From Tissierellales bacterium (GTDB taxonomy: Bacteria; Bacillota; Clostridia; Tissierellales; Sedimentibacteraceae), in contig JAHDQO010000016.1 in assembly GCA_018433765.1 (NCBI GenBank), positions 30,450-94,449 on the forward strand: a DNA stretch of 64,000 nt, written 5' to 3'. Position numbers and translations under genes: made by a program. Of the stretch, positions 28,422 through 36,817 are shown piece after piece. Under the pieces are notes generated by a model. It searched no databases. It was given only the letters and a program-made list of their open reading frames with translations, and was not told the origin of the DNA. Positions within the stretch are counted from its first letter, which is position 1. The number at the start of each line of letters is the position of its first letter.

Positions 28422-29509
28422 CTAAAAAATCCTCCCCATATATCCTCTTCTAAAGGAATTATCAAAAATTTATTAAATCCTCTATAATTTTCATAATTAA
28501 AATATTCGTTTAATTCTTTTTTAATTTCTTCAATGCCAATACTTTCTTTTGCTTCTATTATAGCTGTACTTCCAGCAGGTAACATTCTTTTCATAGTCTT
28601 TGGTTTTAATTTCTTTACATCAAATCCGCCTATGTATTTAGGCTTATCATTAGCAAGACCTATTATTGAAAATATTTTATTTTTAGTTTCTTCAAAATTC
28701 AAATAAGTTGGAGTAGTAAACACTACTTTGAAATAACTGGAATTTTTATTCTTATAATATGTATTAAATTCATTTAACCAAGTAAATCCGGATATTGTAT
28801 CTTTGTCTATAAGTTCATATTTTGCAGCTTTGCTTTCTCCTCCAAGTTTTAAAAATCCTTTTTCTTCAATGTTTATATCATGATTTTTTATTTCAAATTC
28901 AATTAAATAATGCCAATTTTTATGAGTAAACCTTGTAAATTCTTGATTGAACAACATACTATCTTCCACATTCTTATTTTTGTAGTCTATTTTTATTCCA
29001 GTTTTATATGATTTTGAAAATAAATCTTCTTCATTACAGAGGTTTATTCCATAAACATTGTTATTTGAATATATGTGAGTAAAATCATACATTCTAATCC
29101 ATTGATTATTGTTCTTTTCTATTTCAGCATTTTTAGGATTTTCAAGGATTAGAGGAAATACTGATATAGAGGTAGATATTTTGTTTCGTTTAAATTTACC
29201 TATTATTAATCTTCCTGTTTTCTTTTTAAAGATATCTTTAGGTGCTTTCATATATAGTTCTGTTTTGTCTGAATTGTACAAATATATACTTTTAATTAAT
29301 AAATAATCATCTAATTCTGAATTATTATTACCCATAAAAGTTTTTCTGAATTCTTCATTTTGTGCAAGCATTGTTGTAAAAATCGAACCATAAAAAACAG
29401 ATGGATTTGGCATGTTATCTGATTTTAACCAATTTGTTGTTTTATAATCAAAAGTCATACCATTTCTAAAAAACAAATTATCTATTGGTGTTATTTTCAT
29501 TACTGCCAC
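28418..29509 (-). CDS. cmr3: Cmr3, type III-B crRNA 5'-handle subunit
   Basis: GTG 29509 is the best start, with GGGGGTGAT upstream; a GTG at 29518 lies in that site. The protein (about 363 aa) shows KITPIDNLFFRNGMTFDYK, the Cmr3 signature, and a C-terminal glycine-rich end FLIIPLEEDIWGGFFR. It binds Cas10 and the crRNA tag. It overlaps cmr2 by about 30 nt and the CARF gene by 4. Confidence 0.9.
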   Translation of the reverse strand: MAVMKITPIDNLFFRNGMTFDYKTTNWLKSDNMPNPSVFYGSIFTTMLAQNEEFRKTFMGNNNSELDDYLLIKSIYLYNSDKTELYMKAPKDIFKKKTGRLIIGKFKRNKISTSISVFPLILENPKNAEIEKNNNQWIRMYDFTHIYSNNNVYGINLCNEEDLFSKSYKTGIKIDYKNKNVEDSMLFNQEFTRFTHKNWHYLIEFEIKNHDINIEEKGFLKLGGESKAAKYELIDKDTISGFTWLNEFNTYYKNKNSSYFKVVFTTPTYLNFEETKNKIFSIIGLANDKPKYIGGFDVKKLKPKTMKRMLPAGSTAIIEAKESIGIEEIKKELNEYFNYENYRGFNKFLIIPLEEDIWGGFFR

Positions 29510-31235
29510 AAATATCACCCCCTAAATTCATTCTTGTCATATTTTCGATTATATACAATAGTCCTAAAAAATTATCAAAATTGATATTTACTTCTTTTTC
29601 TCTCTCGATCTGCAATGATAAGAAATATTGTAGGACTTGTACTATATTTTCACATTTATCATTTAATTCATTTTTACCTGTTCTATTAATTAACCTTGAA
29701 AGTTCTGTTTTCATAATAAATATAAACTCTGTATGTGCATCTAAATCATTTTTCATATTGAATTTTTTAAACATATCTGCAAACTTGTTTATAAATGACA
29801 ATGATGTATTGGATGATTTTTTCAAAGAATTCATTTCTAATAATAACTCATGGAATTTTTCATATTTTTTATTTTTATTCTGCATATAAAAAGATATATC
29901 TTTTCCGCTTTTTTTAAGTATAGATATTATAAATCCGTTTTTTTCTTTATCTTCATAAATTCTTTTTACTTTATCTAAATCATTATGTGATTTTTCTATT
30001 ACTTCACTTAACGGGTTTTTATAATGTGATATAACTATTCCTAAACTATAAGAAATATTTTTAAATTTAGTGTTTTCGAATATTTCTACAAAAGATTTTT
30101 TAATACTATCAACAACTTCTTTTATGCTTTCGATACTAGTTAAAGCTAAAAAATCATCTCCACCAGAATATACTATTTCAACTTCATTTATACCTTCTTT
30201 TATAGTTTCATCATTTTTAAATTTACTGTATATTTTTTTGTTAATCTTATTTGATAGTTTGGTTAAAGCTTCAGATAAATTTTTTTGATATTCTTTTAAT
30301 TTTTCATTATCCTCTTTTTCTTTAAATCTGCTGCTCAACCATTTTCCTAAATTATCTATATCGTATTTAATTAATGCATACTCCTTATTTGGTTTGGGTA
30401 TATCATTATTTTTATCTTTAAATAACTCATCTTCATATATTTCTTCTAATTTTTCTTCATCTAGCTCGTTTAATTTCGAATTTCGAATTTCTGTATTTTT
30501 TAAAAATCCTTTATACTTTTTAAACCATGAGCTTACAGCAATATTTATTAAGGAAGGAATATTGTCTTCATTGTTAAATATTCTTTTGTAATAACAAACA
30601 GCACACAATTTTTCACTACCTTTTAAATTATATTGTTTAAGTTCAATTGTACTTTTATCTGAATATTTATGTTTATTGTCTTCATCCTCATTTTTATTTA
30701 CAAATAGACTGTTCCTAATACCACATATTGTACATTTATGTCCTTCTTCCTCTAGATTTGAATAGATTCGAGTGTTTTTTATATTACTTATTAAATTTAC
30801 TATCTTTTCGTATCGATCTTTATAATCTGCATTATCATTCTCACTATCTAAGACAGCCCAGCTTACATTGAATAATTCATCTAATTGATTTTTAAATTTA
30901 TTAATTGATATGAATTCAGGTTTACATGTTCCTATTATTGCTTTAAGAGCCTGTTCTATATAATTTGATTTAATCTCTTTTATTATTTTTGCTATATCTA
31001 CATAATTATCTGAATATGCTAATAATGAATTTGTAATACTGCTGTTTTTATTATCCTCTTTATTTTCATTTAACTGTGGATATATTATATCAACATTTAA
31101 AGCTCTAATTTTTTCAATAACTTTAGTCATAAATTCTTCTATAATATCGCTTGCATTTTTAAAATCAATGAATTTTCTTGAACTTTTTATAAAATCTTGT
31201 ACTGAATTTACTGATACATAATATAGATATCTCAC
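29478..31235 (-). CDS. cmr2: Cmr2/Cas10, type III-B cyclase subunit lacking HD domain
   Basis: The 585-aa protein begins directly with YVSVNSVQDFIKSSRKFIDF, the region that follows the HD domain in longer Cmr2 proteins. No HD motif is found. It has a zinc-finger pair (Cys168/171 and Cys211/214) and two palm parts: YDIDNLGKW (291-299) and the cyclase motif SGGDDF (357-362). It should make cyclic oligoadenylates but not cut ssDNA through HD. The start is GTG, overlapping the cmr1 stop (GTGA), after GAGGAGGTG. Confidence 0.94.
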   Translation of the reverse strand: MRYLYYVSVNSVQDFIKSSRKFIDFKNASDIIEEFMTKVIEKIRALNVDIIYPQLNENKEDNKNSSITNSLLAYSDNYVDIAKIIKEIKSNYIEQALKAIIGTCKPEFISINKFKNQLDELFNVSWAVLDSENDNADYKDRYEKIVNLISNIKNTRIYSNLEEEGHKCTICGIRNSLFVNKNEDEDNKHKYSDKSTIELKQYNLKGSEKLCAVCYYKRIFNNEDNIPSLINIAVSSWFKKYKGFLKNTEIRNSKLNELDEEKLEEIYEDELFKDKNNDIPKPNKEYALIKYDIDNLGKWLSSRFKEKEDNEKLKEYQKNLSEALTKLSNKINKKIYSKFKNDETIKEGINEVEIVYSGGDDFLALTSIESIKEVVDSIKKSFVEIFENTKFKNISYSLGIVISHYKNPLSEVIEKSHNDLDKVKRIYEDKEKNGFIISILKKSGKDISFYMQNKNKKYEKFHELLLEMNSLKKSSNTSLSFINKFADMFKKFNMKNDLDAHTEFIFIMKTELSRLINRTGKNELNDKCENIVQVLQYFLSLQIEREKEVNINFDNFLGLLYIIENMTRMNLGGDICGSNENNTNR

Positions 31236-32194
31236 CTTAACACCTCCTCGACAAACCTGTCTTTAAACAATGTAATAGTTTTTTCATGACCTTTTAATTT
31301 ATTTTCTATATCATCTGGTAAAAAAATATCTAATTCAGTAATTACTAAATATTTTTGATTATTAAATTCACTAAAAGTTATTATTATTGGTGAAGCAAAT
31401 CTTGGTTTTATAGTTCCAAATACATGAATATAATCTTCAAAATTTTCATTTTTTGATTTAACATTATTAAATATTCTTTTTTTATTATTTTTTTTAATTA
31501 ACTCGTTAATTTCTATTTCAGAAAACTCAGTTATTTTTTTTATATGCAATTTTCTTATTGTAGGGTATTTTACTTTTTTAGAACTAGTTTTATATAAATC
31601 ATCAAAGTTTATAGTATTTATATTATTTCCTTTTTCTTTTACTGCTTCTTTGAAATTTTCTATATTATCAAAATTTATATATTTTTTCTCTTTTTTATTT
31701 TTAAATTCTAAAACATTTTTCTCTAAGCAATTAAGATAATCATCAATATATCTTAAACTTTGATGTAATTGAGTCTTCAAATCAATATTAAAATCTTGTG
31801 TTATTTTAAAAGCACCTTTTCCTCTTCGGCTTCTATTACCAAAACCACCAACTATAGATACCAATATTAATAAATTTTCATAAACATTAATTACCTGATT
31901 GTCATACGAAATAAATTTAATGATGAAAGATTTGTTCAAGTTATCATTATTTTCTACAATAATTTTTACAGGAGATTTTTTCTCTGTGTTTCCAAAGATA
32001 TGTGATTCAAATTTACTTAGATATTTAATTGAGTTAAATCTAAAAATCCTTCTAAAATAATATCTCATAACTCCTCTAATACTGAAAGAATTAATGTTTT
32101 TATTTGCATTATTTATTTTAATTTCAGTTATACCTTCAATATTGTATTCTTTTTCAATATATTTTGGTTTGTGTTTACTTAAGGCTTGGCTCAT
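31232..32194 (-). CDS. cmr1: Cmr1, type III-B RAMP subunit
   Basis: The 320-aa protein shows FSIRGVMRYYFRRIF (Cmr1 first RAMP part), HIFGNTEKKSPVKI, and the glycine-rich NRSRRGKGAFK loop. It caps the crRNA 3' side of the complex. It is the first gene of the operon, after AGAGGTAATAG. Confidence 0.9.
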   Translation of the reverse strand: MSQALSKHKPKYIEKEYNIEGITEIKINNANKNINSFSIRGVMRYYFRRIFRFNSIKYLSKFESHIFGNTEKKSPVKIIVENNDNLNKSFIIKFISYDNQVINVYENLLILVSIVGGFGNRSRRGKGAFKITQDFNIDLKTQLHQSLRYIDDYLNCLEKNVLEFKNKKEKKYINFDNIENFKEAVKEKGNNINTINFDDLYKTSSKKVKYPTIRKLHIKKITEFSEIEINELIKKNNKKRIFNNVKSKNENFEDYIHVFGTIKPRFASPIIITFSEFNNQKYLVITELDIFLPDDIENKLKGHEKTITLFKDRFVEEVLR

Positions 32195-32468
32195 AACTAT
32201 TACCTCTCATCTTAAAATTTTAAATTACAACAAGATTAATAAGCTGTAATACAATTATAAATACAGCAATAATTTTCTTTTATATGCTATGTGTGGTTTG
32301 TATGTTAATATTAATTATTTATGTTATATTATGTATAATTATATAACTTAAGGAAGGTAAAAGCAAGTAATATTAATAAAGAGAGCATATCAATTTATTA
32401 TTAAAATATATAATTTTTTTGATAAAAGTTTATTATCTATAATCTTTATTATATTCTCAAAACAGCTA
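32195..32468. other. Intergenic, upstream of cmr1
   Basis: AT-rich, with no ORF. It should hold the cmr promoter on the minus strand; a TATAAT at about 32250-32260 is a candidate -10, but no good -35 is seen. Confidence 0.35.
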
Positions 32469-32517
32469 TTGACTTTTGGATAACAAAAGTGTTATATTTA
32501 TGTTAGCCAAAAGTCAA
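32469..32517 (+). promoter_or_regulatory. Promoter with 16-bp palindromic operator before RHH gene
   Basis: TTGACT (32469-32474), 17 bp and TTATAT (32492-32497) form a sigma-A promoter. It is framed by an inverted repeat of 16 nt (32469-32484 and 32502-32517, 15/16 matching; arm TTGACTTTTGG.TAAC). The left arm covers the -35 and the right arm covers the start of transcription and abuts the GGAGGTG ribosome site. This fits autorepression by the DNA-binding protein encoded next. Confidence 0.75.
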
Positions 32518-32529
32518 GGAGGTGAATTA

Positions 32530-32703
32530 TTGGCTAAAAATAAAATGGGTCGTCCAACTAATAGTCCTAAAACTTTAAGAGTCACAGCAAGAGTTGATGA
32601 AAAGGTTTATAACATTTTATATGAATATTGTGAAAAAAATAATATTTCAATAGCCGAAGGAGTAAGACAAGCAATAATAAAGTTGAATGACCATAAAAAG
32701 TAA
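32530..32703 (+). CDS. Small ribbon-helix-helix-like DNA-binding protein
   Basis: The best start is TTG 32530 (57 aa), 6 nt after AAGGAGGTG; earlier in-frame starts would run through the operator. The sequence KMGRPTNSPKTLRVTARVDEKVY, then YCEKNNISIAEGVRQAI, is the beta strand and two helices of a CopG/Arc-like RHH repressor. It probably binds the palindrome at its own promoter and may control the next gene. Confidence 0.75.
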   Translation: MAKNKMGRPTNSPKTLRVTARVDEKVYNILYEYCEKNNISIAEGVRQAIIKLNDHKK

Positions 32704-32706
32704 GAA

Positions 32707-32739
32707 AGTGGTGTCTGCCGGTAAGCAAAAAACACCACT
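32707..32739 (+). promoter_or_regulatory. Hairpin downstream of RHH gene
   Basis: An 8-bp stem (32707-32714 with 32732-32739) lies just past the RHH stop and before the next small gene. No U-run follows, so it may stabilise the transcript rather than end it. Confidence 0.4.
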
Positions 32740-32823
32740 CCATAAAACCCACTATCAAAGACAGCGGTAAATTTATTATACCTTGTTTGTGATAGTAATT
32801 CAAGAATTGGAGGTATAATTTTA

Positions 32824-33111
32824 ATGGAAAATTTTAAATATCATTTTGATGACTTTACATTTGCAATGTATAATATGGCATATATTCATTTTACAGAAAC
32901 TGATAAAGATTATATTGATATAGAGCGATGTCTAAATAATCTTGAAAAAAAGTTCGACAAATTAATGGACAAGCTTAATAAGGAAGACCAAAGCTTTTTA
33001 ATTGACTACATAGATAAATTTGGACATAGAGCTTCATGCAATAGTTATGCTATGTATTTAGTAGGATATAAGGATTGCGTTAAAGTATTAAAGGAAATCG
33101 GTGCAATATAA
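32824..33111 (+). CDS. Small acidic helical protein, unknown function
   Basis: The 95-aa protein follows GGAGGTATAATTTTA and is mostly helical and acidic (FHFDDFTF-type start, IDIERCLNNLEKKFDKLMDKL, SYAMYLVGYKDCVKVLKE). I do not recognise the family. It follows the RHH gene in the same direction, between cmr1 and array 3, and ends in its own terminator. Possible roles include a toxin-antitoxin partner, a CRISPR modulator or an unrelated cargo gene; none is shown. Confidence 0.65.
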   Translation: MENFKYHFDDFTFAMYNMAYIHFTETDKDYIDIERCLNNLEKKFDKLMDKLNKEDQSFLIDYIDKFGHRASCNSYAMYLVGYKDCVKVLKEIGAI

Positions 33112-33134
33112 GCATAAATAATATATCATGAATT

Positions 33135-33163
33135 AAAGGAGCCGCTAACTTTAAGGCTCCTTT
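33135..33163 (+). terminator. Rho-independent terminator of the RHH/acidic operon
   Basis: A perfect 9-bp GC-containing stem (33135-33143 with 33155-33163) and an 11-nt loop, followed by ATAT, lies 24 bp after the stop at 33111. Confidence 0.85.
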
Positions 33164-33198
33164 ATATTTGCAAAATTGTTTTAAAGTCAAAGTTTCGC

Positions 33199-33228
33199 TA
33201 TTCACTATATCTTGTGTTAAGGTTCAAA
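33199..33228 (-). repeat. Relic CRISPR repeat outside array 3
   Basis: This 30-nt stretch matches the array-2 repeat at 24 of 30 positions, including CTT.TGTTAAGGTTCAA. It lies 140 bp beyond the last repeat of array 3, with no recognisable repeat between, so it looks like the decayed end of a longer array. Confidence 0.7.
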
Positions 33229-33367
33229 GTATAAATTATCTAGTTTACTACCTTTATTTCTTGTTTGCAACTACCAAAATAGCCTAATTAAAATACTAGA
33301 GCACAAAAAATACTCGCTCATACTTTTCTACTACCGTCTCTACATATAGGTGCAGTATTATAAAGAA

Positions 33368-35560
33368 CAATTTATACATCTTATGTTAAGGTTCAACTAA
33401 TTGACTACATAGATGCATATGTATTTAACGCATTTCAATACATCCTATGTTACGGTTCAACTAGTGCAAGCTGAAAAAGCTCTCGGAAGCGGAACGGGAT
33501 TTCAATACATCCTATGTTACGGTTCAACTGAAGGCGATATATACATATTAGCACAATCGAGTTCATTTCAATACATCCTATGTTACGGTTCAACATTTTT
33601 CCCTATCGTGCTTTAGTTCAAAAAGATTGAATTTCAATACATCCTATGTTACGGTTCAACCAACAATACAACATTGGAAAGTTCATAACAGAAAAATTTC
33701 AATACATCCTATGTTACGGTTCAACTATTGTGCTAAAATATAATTGTAATACAAATTACATATTTCAATACATCCTATGTTACGGTTCAACCAAAATGGG
33801 GAATAAATCAATCCCTATTTTTAGCAAATTTCAATACATCCTATGTTAAGGTTCAACAGAGGGTAGTTATTTACGAACAACATTAAAAGGACTATTTCAA
33901 TACATCCTATGTTATGGTTCAACCCAAATGGAAAGTAAGCTTTCCATCGAGTAACTTATTTCAATACATCCTATGTTACGGTTCAACTGTAATTACGCTT
34001 ACAAAGTGCTAAGTAACTTGTAATTTCAATACATCCTATGTTACGGTTCAACTTTCCAACTTGTTTTCGAGCATTTCGGAATTACCTTATTTCAATACAT
34101 CCTATGTTACGGTTCAACCTAAATCCGATACAATTTATTGAACAGTTAGAAAAAAATTTCAATACATCCTATGTTACGGTTCAACTTTCATCTTGTTGTA
34201 CATAAAAATCAAAATTACCTATTTCAATACATCCTATGTTACGGTTCAACTGATGACATTTGAAGAATTTTGTCAAGAGTTTGACTAATTTCAATACATC
34301 CTATGTTACGGTTCAACATATTTAAGAAATCCATATATTTTACATATATAGTATTTCAATACATCCTATGTTACGGTTCAACGACAAATTATCAACAGTT
34401 ATTTCATGTGTGTTTAAATTTCAATACATCCTATGTTACGGTTCAACAATAGAATGGTAGTTCTATTTTAAAGTAAGTGAACGATTTCAATACATCCTAT
34501 GTTACGGTTCAACATTAGATACAAAAATAAATACTAGTTTAATTCAAAAATTTCAATACATCCTATGTTACGGTTCAACGCTGACTCTATCAAAAGTAGA
34601 TATAGACTAGATTTATTTCAATACATCCTATGTTACGGTTCAACAATGCTGAACGCTTTAAGAAAAGAAGAAAAACGAATATTTCAATACATCCTATGTT
34701 ACGGTTCAACATAATGAGTGTAACTAATCTAATGAATAATTATTGATTTCAATACATCCTATGTTACGGTTCAACCCTAAAACTTAAAAAGAATATGAAA
34801 AGAAGTCAAAATTTCAATACATCCTATGTTACGGTTCAACCTATTTTTAATTATCAGGTTAAAATTATTAAATATAATTTCAATACATCCTATGTTACGG
34901 TTCAACGGCTCATCTCTCATGCCCATATCAAAATCAAAAGTATTTCAATACATCCTATGTTACGGTTCAACAGATTTAACAAGCGAAATAGAAATAACTA
35001 ACAGTAAATTTCAATACATCCTATGTTACGGTTCAACGTAAATAACATGGTTTATAGTTAGGAGGATATTAATTTCAATACATCCTATGTTACGGTTCAA
35101 CCACCAAATGGAAAGCTTACTTTCCATCGAGTGACTTATTTCAATACATCCTATGTTACGGTTCAACGACAACAGGTACATCTAATTTCTACTTAGCAGA
35201 TAATTTCAATACATCCTATGTTACGGTTCAACTAATTAGAGCTGTTTGAGTTATCAAAGTTTTACCATTTCAATACATCCTATGTTACGGTTCAACTGTG
35301 GTAAAAGACCAGAACCGGGTTTTGTATATTGTATTTCAATACATCCTATGTTACGGTTCAACACCTACTGCCTCACAACTCAGAACTGTTCTATTTCCAT
35401 TTCAATACATCCTATGTTACGGTTCAACAATTTTGGTATCCCAATAAAACATAAATTCTACTAATTTCAATACATCCTATGTTACGGTTCAACGTAAACA
35501 AAGAGGTATTATCGTTGAAGAAAAAGATTTATTTCAATACATCCTATGTTACGGTTCAAC
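33368..35560 (-). CRISPR. CRISPR array 3 (34 repeats, 33 spacers)
   Basis: The 30-bp repeats have the core CATCCTATGTTACGG, differing from arrays 1 and 2. The leader-distal repeat (33368-33397) instead carries the array-2 core CTTATGTTAAGG and a damaged 5' side; repeats at 33828 (TTAAGG) and 33894 (TTATGG) are also variants. The leader is on the right. Spacers include one identical to array 2 and several related to others. Confidence 0.97.
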
Positions 35561-35738
35561 CACAGAAAAATGAATATTCTTATATTTAATAATACTAAAG
35601 ATTTGTTGACTTTTCAAGCATATTTAAAATTTTTTCCAATGATTTCTTATTTTCTAGAATTTTATTATTGAATTACTGAAAGAGTTGTTTTTTCAACATT
35701 TATAAAATACATAGCAAAAAGACTGTTGGAAAAACAAT
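35561..35738 (-). promoter_or_regulatory. CRISPR leader 3 with pre-crRNA promoter
   Basis: Homologous to leaders 1 and 2 but more diverged away from the array. It begins CACAGAAAAATGAA. The minus-strand promoter is TTGAAA (35617-35612), 17 bp, TATTAT (35594-35589). It ends at the stop of the activase gene. Confidence 0.83.
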
Positions 35739-36695
35739 TTATAACACCTTATTCCCCCATTTGCCGCATCTGTCTCCCATATAACCTATTACTTTGTCGC
35801 TTTCTTTAATTTCTGCTATTTCACATCTGTTTGTGCATCCATCACATTCGAAACTTCGGGTGTTAAAGTTATAGTCTGCTATATTAAATCCTTTGAAACT
35901 TGTTATTTTATTGTTTTTTTCTGTTGCTTCTTTTGCAAGGATAGCTGCGCCTATTGCTCCCATAACGTTGTAGTGTTTAGGCACGTATACTTCGTATCCA
36001 AGTTCTTTCTCAAATGCATTTTTGATTCCTATGTTAGCTGCAACTCCACCTTGAAAGTATATTTTGGATTGTATATTTTTACCTTTCGCTACATTGCTTA
36101 AATAATTTCTAACTAATGCTTCACATAATCCGTTGATTATATCTTCTATATTGTAGCCTAACTGCTGTTTATGTATCATGTCCGATTCTGCAAATACTGC
36201 ACATCTTCCTGCTATTCTAACTGCTAATGATGATTTTAATGAATATGACCCAAATTCTTCAATAGGAATGTTCAGTCTTTCCGCTTGTCTGTCTAGGAAT
36301 GAACCTGTTCCTGCTGCACATACGGTGTTCATTGCAAAATCAGTAACTATTCCATTTTTAAGTATGATTATTTTTGAATCTTGTCCTCCTATTTCAAGTA
36401 TGGTTCTAACATCTTTGTCAGAATTCAATACTGCTGTAGCATGAGCTGTTATTTCATTTTTTACTATATCTGCTCCTACTACAAAAGAAGTTATCTTTCT
36501 TCCACTGCCTGTTACACCTACAGCATTTATTTTCTCATTTTCATATTTGCTTCTTAATTGACTAAATGCTTTCTGCACTGCATCTACAGGTCTTCCTTGT
36601 GTTCTTATATATATCTTTTCTATTATTTCAAAAGAATTATTCATTATTATAACATTTGTACTTACTGATCCTACATCTATCCCTAAATAATAAAT
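35739..36695 (-). CDS. 2-hydroxyacyl-CoA dehydratase activase-type ATPase (apparent ATT start)
   Basis: This is a BadF/BcrA/HgdC-type ATPase (Hsp70/actin fold) with VTGSGRK, LEIGGQDSKII, NTVCAAGTGSFLDRQ (the Cys of the inter-subunit [4Fe-4S] cluster) and FQGGVAAN. If it began at its first ATG (36644), it would lack the phosphate-1 loop. The frame continues upstream as YYLGIDVGSVSTNVII, the expected N-terminus, and AGGGGTGG lies 6 nt before an ATT at 36695. No ATG, GTG or TTG exists in frame between the upstream stop and ATT. I therefore propose ATT as the start (318 aa). Such ATPases load electrons onto dehydratases. Confidence 0.8.
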   Translation of the reverse strand: MYYLGIDVGSVSTNVIIMNNSFEIIEKIYIRTQGRPVDAVQKAFSQLRSKYENEKINAVGVTGSGRKITSFVVGADIVKNEITAHATAVLNSDKDVRTILEIGGQDSKIIILKNGIVTDFAMNTVCAAGTGSFLDRQAERLNIPIEEFGSYSLKSSLAVRIAGRCAVFAESDMIHKQQLGYNIEDIINGLCEALVRNYLSNVAKGKNIQSKIYFQGGVAANIGIKNAFEKELGYEVYVPKHYNVMGAIGAAILAKEATEKNNKITSFKGFNIADYNFNTRSFECDGCTNRCEIAEIKESDKVIGYMGDRCGKWGNKVL

Positions 36696-36780
36696 ACAAA
36701 TCCACCCCTTTCGTATAAGTTAATAGTTAAAAGTTAAAAACTATTTGTAAATTTTAAATCGCTTTACGCAAGTATAGCTT

Positions 36781-36817
36781 CCATGTTCCTAGTTACTAAT
36801 TACTCGTTTCTCGTTCT
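36781..36817. repeat. Dispersed GTTACTA/CTCGTT-type repeat covering a stop codon
   Basis: A 37-bp element (CCATGTTCCTAGTTACTAAT and onward) occurs in related form at 54522-54558, 54609-54640, 63773-63809 and 63895-63932. Here it supplies the last codons and stop of the adjoining gene. Confidence 0.6.

Noticed and set aside
24511..32194. Type III-A (csm) assignment
   Set aside because: The subunit set (Cmr1, 3, 4, 5 and 6 patterns, with separate Cmr1 and Cmr6) fits III-B; no Csm2- or Csm6-like gene is present.
35168..35202. Array 3 spacer containing TAATTTCTACT...AGAT, similar to a Cas12a (type V-A) direct repeat
   Set aside because: The stem is imperfect (the second arm reads GCAGA, not GTAGA), and the spacer also reads as a plausible open frame (TTGTSNFYLAD), so it is more likely a phage gene fragment that matches by chance.
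33413..35464. Several 60-70-codon open frames inside CRISPR arrays 2 and 3
   Set aside because: Their translations are periodic (FQYILCYGST, ISIHPMLRFN, LNLNIRCIEI) because they are just repeats read in frame; they lack ribosome sites and are not genes.
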